Shown here: one piece after another, positions 61,194 through 64,000 of the stretch
Layout of the letters: the number at the start of each line of letters is the position of its first letter
How positions within the stretch are numbered: position 1 is the first letter of the stretch
NCBI GenBank assembly: GCA_031553615.1
Contig: JAVBLJ010000028.1
Span: 24,362-88,361 of the forward strand
Reading direction: 5' to 3'
DNA length: 64,000 bases
Origin: WQXF01 sp031553615
GTDB taxonomy: Bacteria; Bacillota; Clostridia; Christensenellales; Aristaeellaceae
The notes under the pieces: generated by a model
The model's input: the letters and a program-made list of their open reading frames with translations, nothing else
Databases searched by the model: none
Told to the model about the DNA's origin: nothing
Position numbers and translations under genes: made by a program

Positions 61194-62111
61194 ATGTCCA
61201 ATGACCTGAATGCCCTGCCGCAACTCTCGAGCGCCGAAAGGCAGTTGGTGGATTACCTGTTCGATCTCTTTGTCAAAAACCGGCCGCCGGAGGTCGGGTC
61301 AGCGCCCCCGGAGCTGGCCGGCGATTCCAAGTTCAAAGAGCTGTGCACGCAAATCACCGATATGCGCGCGCTGAGCGCCAGCCTGCGCAATGGCGAGCTG
61401 GAGTACACGGTTTCGAGCCGCGGCTTCATCATTTCGAACATGAAGGCCGTGCAAGCCAACATGCGGCACCTCGCTTGGCAAGCGAAACGCCTAACCGAGG
61501 GCGATTACACGCAAAAGGTGGAATTCCTGGGCGAATTTTCCGAAACCTTCAGCGAAATGACGCAGCGGCTGCTGGATACCACCGCGCAATTGGTCAACCT
61601 GGCCAACATCGATACGCTGACCAAGGTGCCCAACCGCCTGGCCATGAACCGGTTCCTGGGTGTTTCCTTTCATGATGCGGTGCAGAACGATAGCGACCTG
61701 TGCATTTTGATGCTGGATATCGATCATTTTAAGACCGTGAACGATAGCTACGGCCACGGCACCGGCGATCAGGTGCTGATGGAGGTGGCGCGCCGCATCC
61801 AATCGCAGACCCGTCAAGCCGATTTCATCGCTCGCTATGGCGGCGAGGAGTTCGTGGTAGTGCTGCCCGAAACCACTCTGGAAATCGCTTACAAGGTCTG
61901 CGAGCGCATCCTCTCCTGCGTGCGTGAAACCCCGGTCGAGTGCCTGGATGGCCGCACCATTCCGGTCACCCTCAGCATTGGTGTAAGCCAGCGTCAGATC
62001 GGCGACGACGATCCGGCGCAGATCCTGGCCCGCAGCGACATCGCGCTCTACGATGCAAAACGGAGCGGCCGCAACCAATTTTGTACGTTCCGTCCGGAAG
62101 CATCTATGTAA
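61194..62111 (+). CDS. diguanylate cyclase (GGDEF domain)
   Basis: Makes cyclic di-GMP from two GTP. The protein (305 aa) has an N-terminal helical region (~1-125), including a HAMP-like stretch (RLTEGDYTQKVEFLGEF) but no membrane helix, then a GGDEF domain (~135-300). The active site is GGEEF at 216-220, intact. RQAD at 207-210, five residues before it, is the RxxD inhibitory site, so product feedback is likely. The ATG at 61194 has AAGGA six bases upstream; the frame from 61149 lacks a better site. Single-gene unit. Confidence 0.93.
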   Translation: MSNDLNALPQLSSAERQLVDYLFDLFVKNRPPEVGSAPPELAGDSKFKELCTQITDMRALSASLRNGELEYTVSSRGFIISNMKAVQANMRHLAWQAKRLTEGDYTQKVEFLGEFSETFSEMTQRLLDTTAQLVNLANIDTLTKVPNRLAMNRFLGVSFHDAVQNDSDLCILMLDIDHFKTVNDSYGHGTGDQVLMEVARRIQSQTRQADFIARYGGEEFVVVLPETTLEIAYKVCERILSCVRETPVECLDGRTIPVTLSIGVSQRQIGDDDPAQILARSDIALYDAKRSGRNQFCTFRPEASM

Positions 62112-62163
62112 TATTGAGAACCACAATAGCGATAATCAGCAACAAGCAAAAACCTGGATACAC

Positions 62164-62203
62164 AAAACACCAGCCGACAGGAGAAACCATCGGCTGGTGT
62201 TTT
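62164..62203. terminator. bidirectional terminator between the cyclase gene and typA
   Basis: AAAACACCAGCCGA and TCGGCTGGTGTTTT form a 14-bp perfect stem with a 12-nt loop. Confidence 0.9.
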
Positions 62204-62236
62204 CTATTCTTTTGTGCGCATTATTCGGTTTGCGCT

Positions 62237-64000
62237 TTATTCGGCTGCCAGTTTCTTGCGCGATTCCATCTTTTTGCGCTGATCGGGCGAAAGCGCGCGC
62301 TTGCGCATGCGCAGCGACTTGGGCGTGATCTCCAGCAGCTCGTCGTCGTCGATGAACTCCAGGCACTCCTCCAACGTGAGCGCGCGCATGGAGACCAGCT
62401 TCATCGAATCCTCCGCGCCCGCCGAATTGCGGATGGAGGTCAGGTGCTTCTTGCGGCAGACGTTGACATCGATGTCGCCGCCGCGCGCGTTCTGCCCCAC
62501 GATCATGCCAGTGTACACCGGCGTGCCCGGGCCATAGAACAGCGTGCCGCGATCCTGCGCGTAAAACAGGCCGTACTGCACGGCCTCACCCGTTTCATAG
62601 CTGACCAACGCGCCCTGCAAGCGGTGCGGGATATCCCCCTTGAAGGGCTCATACGCCTCAAATACCGCCGACATGATGCCCTCGCCTCGGGTATCGGTCA
62701 TGAACTCGGAGCGATAGCCGAACAGCCCCCGCGAGGGTATGCTGAACTCCAGGCGCACGCGATCCAGGCCGTGCATCTCGCGCAGCACGCCGCGCCTGCG
62801 GCCCAGCTTTTCGATCACCGCGCCCGCATAGGCCGCCGGCACGTCGGCGATCATGCGCTCGATGGGCTCGCAGCGCACGCCGTCAATCTCCTTGAGCAAC
62901 GCTTCAGGCTTGGAAACCTGGAATTCGTAGCCCTGCCTGCGCATGTTCTCGATCAATATGGAAAGATGGAGCTCGCCGCGCCCCGATACCACGAAGGAAT
63001 CGGTGGTCTCGGTATCGGCAACGCGCAGGGAAACGTCGGTCTGCAGCTCCTTCATTAGCCGGGCACGCAGGTGGCGGCTGGTGACATAGGTGCCCTCGCG
63101 GCCCGCAAACGGGCTGTCGTTGACCGAAAAAGTCATCTGCACCGTGGGTTCGGAAATCTTTACGAAGGGCAGCGCTTCCGGCGCGGCCGGATCGCACACC
63201 GTATCGCCGATCATGATATCCTCGATACCGGTCAACGCCACGATGTCGCCCATGGAGGCTTCCTCGATAGGCATGCGTTTGAGGCCGTCGAACCCAAAAA
63301 GGCTGGAAAGGCGGAGCGGCTGCGACACTTTCTCGCTGCCGTGGCTGACGCGCACCGCCATCGTGCCCGCGCGAATCGTGCCGCGCATCACGCGGCCAAT
63401 GCCGATGCGACCCACGTAGTCGCTGTAATCGATGGTCGATACCAGCACCTGGGTCGGCCCTTCCAAATCGCCTTCGGGCGCGGGAATGTATTGCAAAATA
63501 GTATCGAAAAGCGGGCGCAGGTCGGTGCCGGGCTGGGCCATATCCAGCGTGGCGGTGCCTTGGCGCGCCGAGGTGTACAGGATCGGATGCTCCAGCTGAG
63601 CGGCATCGGCCTCCAGGTCGATCAGCAGGTCGAGAATCTCGTTGATGACCTCCTCGCAGCGCGCGTCGGGCCTGTCCACCTTGTTGATCACGATCAGCAC
63701 CGGGTGGTTGAGCTCCAGCGCCTTGCGCAGCACGAAGCGGGTTTGCGGCATGGGGCCTTCGAAGGAATCAACCAACAGCAGCACGCCGTCCACCATCTTG
63801 AGCACGCGCTCCACCTCGCCGGAAAAATCGGCGTGGCCAGGCGTATCGACGATGTTGATCTTGGTGGTGCCGTAGTGCACCGCCGTATTCTTGGCCAGGA
63901 GGGTCATGCCGCGCTCACGCTCCAAATCGTTGGAGTCCTTCATGCGCTCCTCGGTGTGCTGGGTATCGCAAATTACTCCGCCCTGCGTGAGCATTTCGTC
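62237..64000 (-). CDS. typA: translational GTPase TypA/BipA, 5' end beyond the window
   Basis: Ribosome-binding GTPase involved in assembly and stress. The visible part runs from the VDEML segment just after G1 to the stop. ERERGMTLLAKNTAV holds the G2 region, VDTPGHADF is G3, VINKVDRP is G4, and the C-terminal domains end with RKKLAAE. About 25 N-terminal residues, with the P-loop, are missing because the gene runs off the right edge; the frame is open there. No frameshift is seen, so this is truncation by the window only. Confidence 0.95.
   Translation of the reverse strand, partial: DEMLTQGGVICDTQHTEERMKDSNDLERERGMTLLAKNTAVHYGTTKINIVDTPGHADFSGEVERVLKMVDGVLLLVDSFEGPMPQTRFVLRKALELNHPVLIVINKVDRPDARCEEVINEILDLLIDLEADAAQLEHPILYTSARQGTATLDMAQPGTDLRPLFDTILQYIPAPEGDLEGPTQVLVSTIDYSDYVGRIGIGRVMRGTIRAGTMAVRVSHGSEKVSQPLRLSSLFGFDGLKRMPIEEASMGDIVALTGIEDIMIGDTVCDPAAPEALPFVKISEPTVQMTFSVNDSPFAGREGTYVTSRHLRARLMKELQTDVSLRVADTETTDSFVVSGRGELHLSILIENMRRQGYEFQVSKPEALLKEIDGVRCEPIERMIADVPAAYAGAVIEKLGRRRGVLREMHGLDRVRLEFSIPSRGLFGYRSEFMTDTRGEGIMSAVFEAYEPFKGDIPHRLQGALVSYETGEAVQYGLFYAQDRGTLFYGPGTPVYTGMIVGQNARGGDIDVNVCRKKHLTSIRNSAGAEDSMKLVSMRALTLEECLEFIDDDELLEITPKSLRMRKRALSPDQRKKMESRKKLAAE

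Overview
The window looks like chromosomal DNA from a GC-rich, Gram-positive-type member of the Clostridia, probably an uncultured gut-type lineage. The evidence is PolC-type DNA polymerase III, the rimP-nusA-ylxR-ylxQ-infB-rbfA order, nadD-yqeK-rsfS, SpoIID, YitT and MsmX families, AgrC/GHKL signalling, and strong GGAGG ribosome-binding sites with sigma-A-like promoters. No phage, insertion sequence, CRISPR array, tRNA or rRNA was recognised. Genus cannot be set from the sequence alone.

Layout. 1-1640: an AT-rich GHKL sensor kinase cut by the left edge, then an orphan ORF. 1641-21510 (minus strand): a long housekeeping block. A promoter before frr drives frr, a small unknown gene, uppS, cdsA, dxr, rseP, ispG and polC. 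A second promoter drives rimP, nusA, rnpM, ylxQ, infB, rbfA, nrnA, truB and ribF. Together these cover ribosome recycling, undecaprenyl and MEP isoprenoid synthesis, replication, transcription elongation, translation initiation, ribosome and tRNA maturation, and flavin cofactors. 21515-29341: one giant gene for a ~2,600-residue extracellular protein of CnaB/SdrD-B-type domains, with a membrane anchor at the N-terminus and no sortase signal. It is divergent from an acyl-ACP thioesterase. 30396-32036: rsfS, yqeK, nadD. 32150-32340: a simple repeat and a large palindromic element.

32400-42082: cell-envelope genes. They include a membrane protein with a nuclease-like fold that seems to have lost its catalytic site, an N6-adenine-type methyltransferase, a SpoIID protein with six SH3-like repeats, a secreted small-protein/ApbE pair, a secreted cysteine-peptidase-like protein and a lipid-linked sugar flippase. 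42083-50108: an oppABCDF oligopeptide importer in which OppC carries a large extracytoplasmic insertion and OppA lacks a lipobox. 50237-57303: membrane proteins, YitT, an S41 protease, malic enzyme, a CdaR/PucR-type regulator and an MsmX-type sugar-importer ATPase. 57553-64000: a MacB-like permease with its adaptor but no ATPase, a small anchored protein, the hibernation factor HPF, a diguanylate cyclase, and typA cut by the right edge.

The most unusual signals are: short tandem repeats (13-17 bp) directly upstream of the ribosome-binding sites of four envelope-related genes (dxr, uppS, the flippase and the SpoIID gene); the giant unanchored Sdr-like protein; an IF2 whose NKxD GTP-specificity motif reads TMVD; the OppC ectodomain; and the nested palindromic element at 32200-32333. 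Start codons were moved from the longest ORF to the best ribosome-binding site where the sequence supported it.
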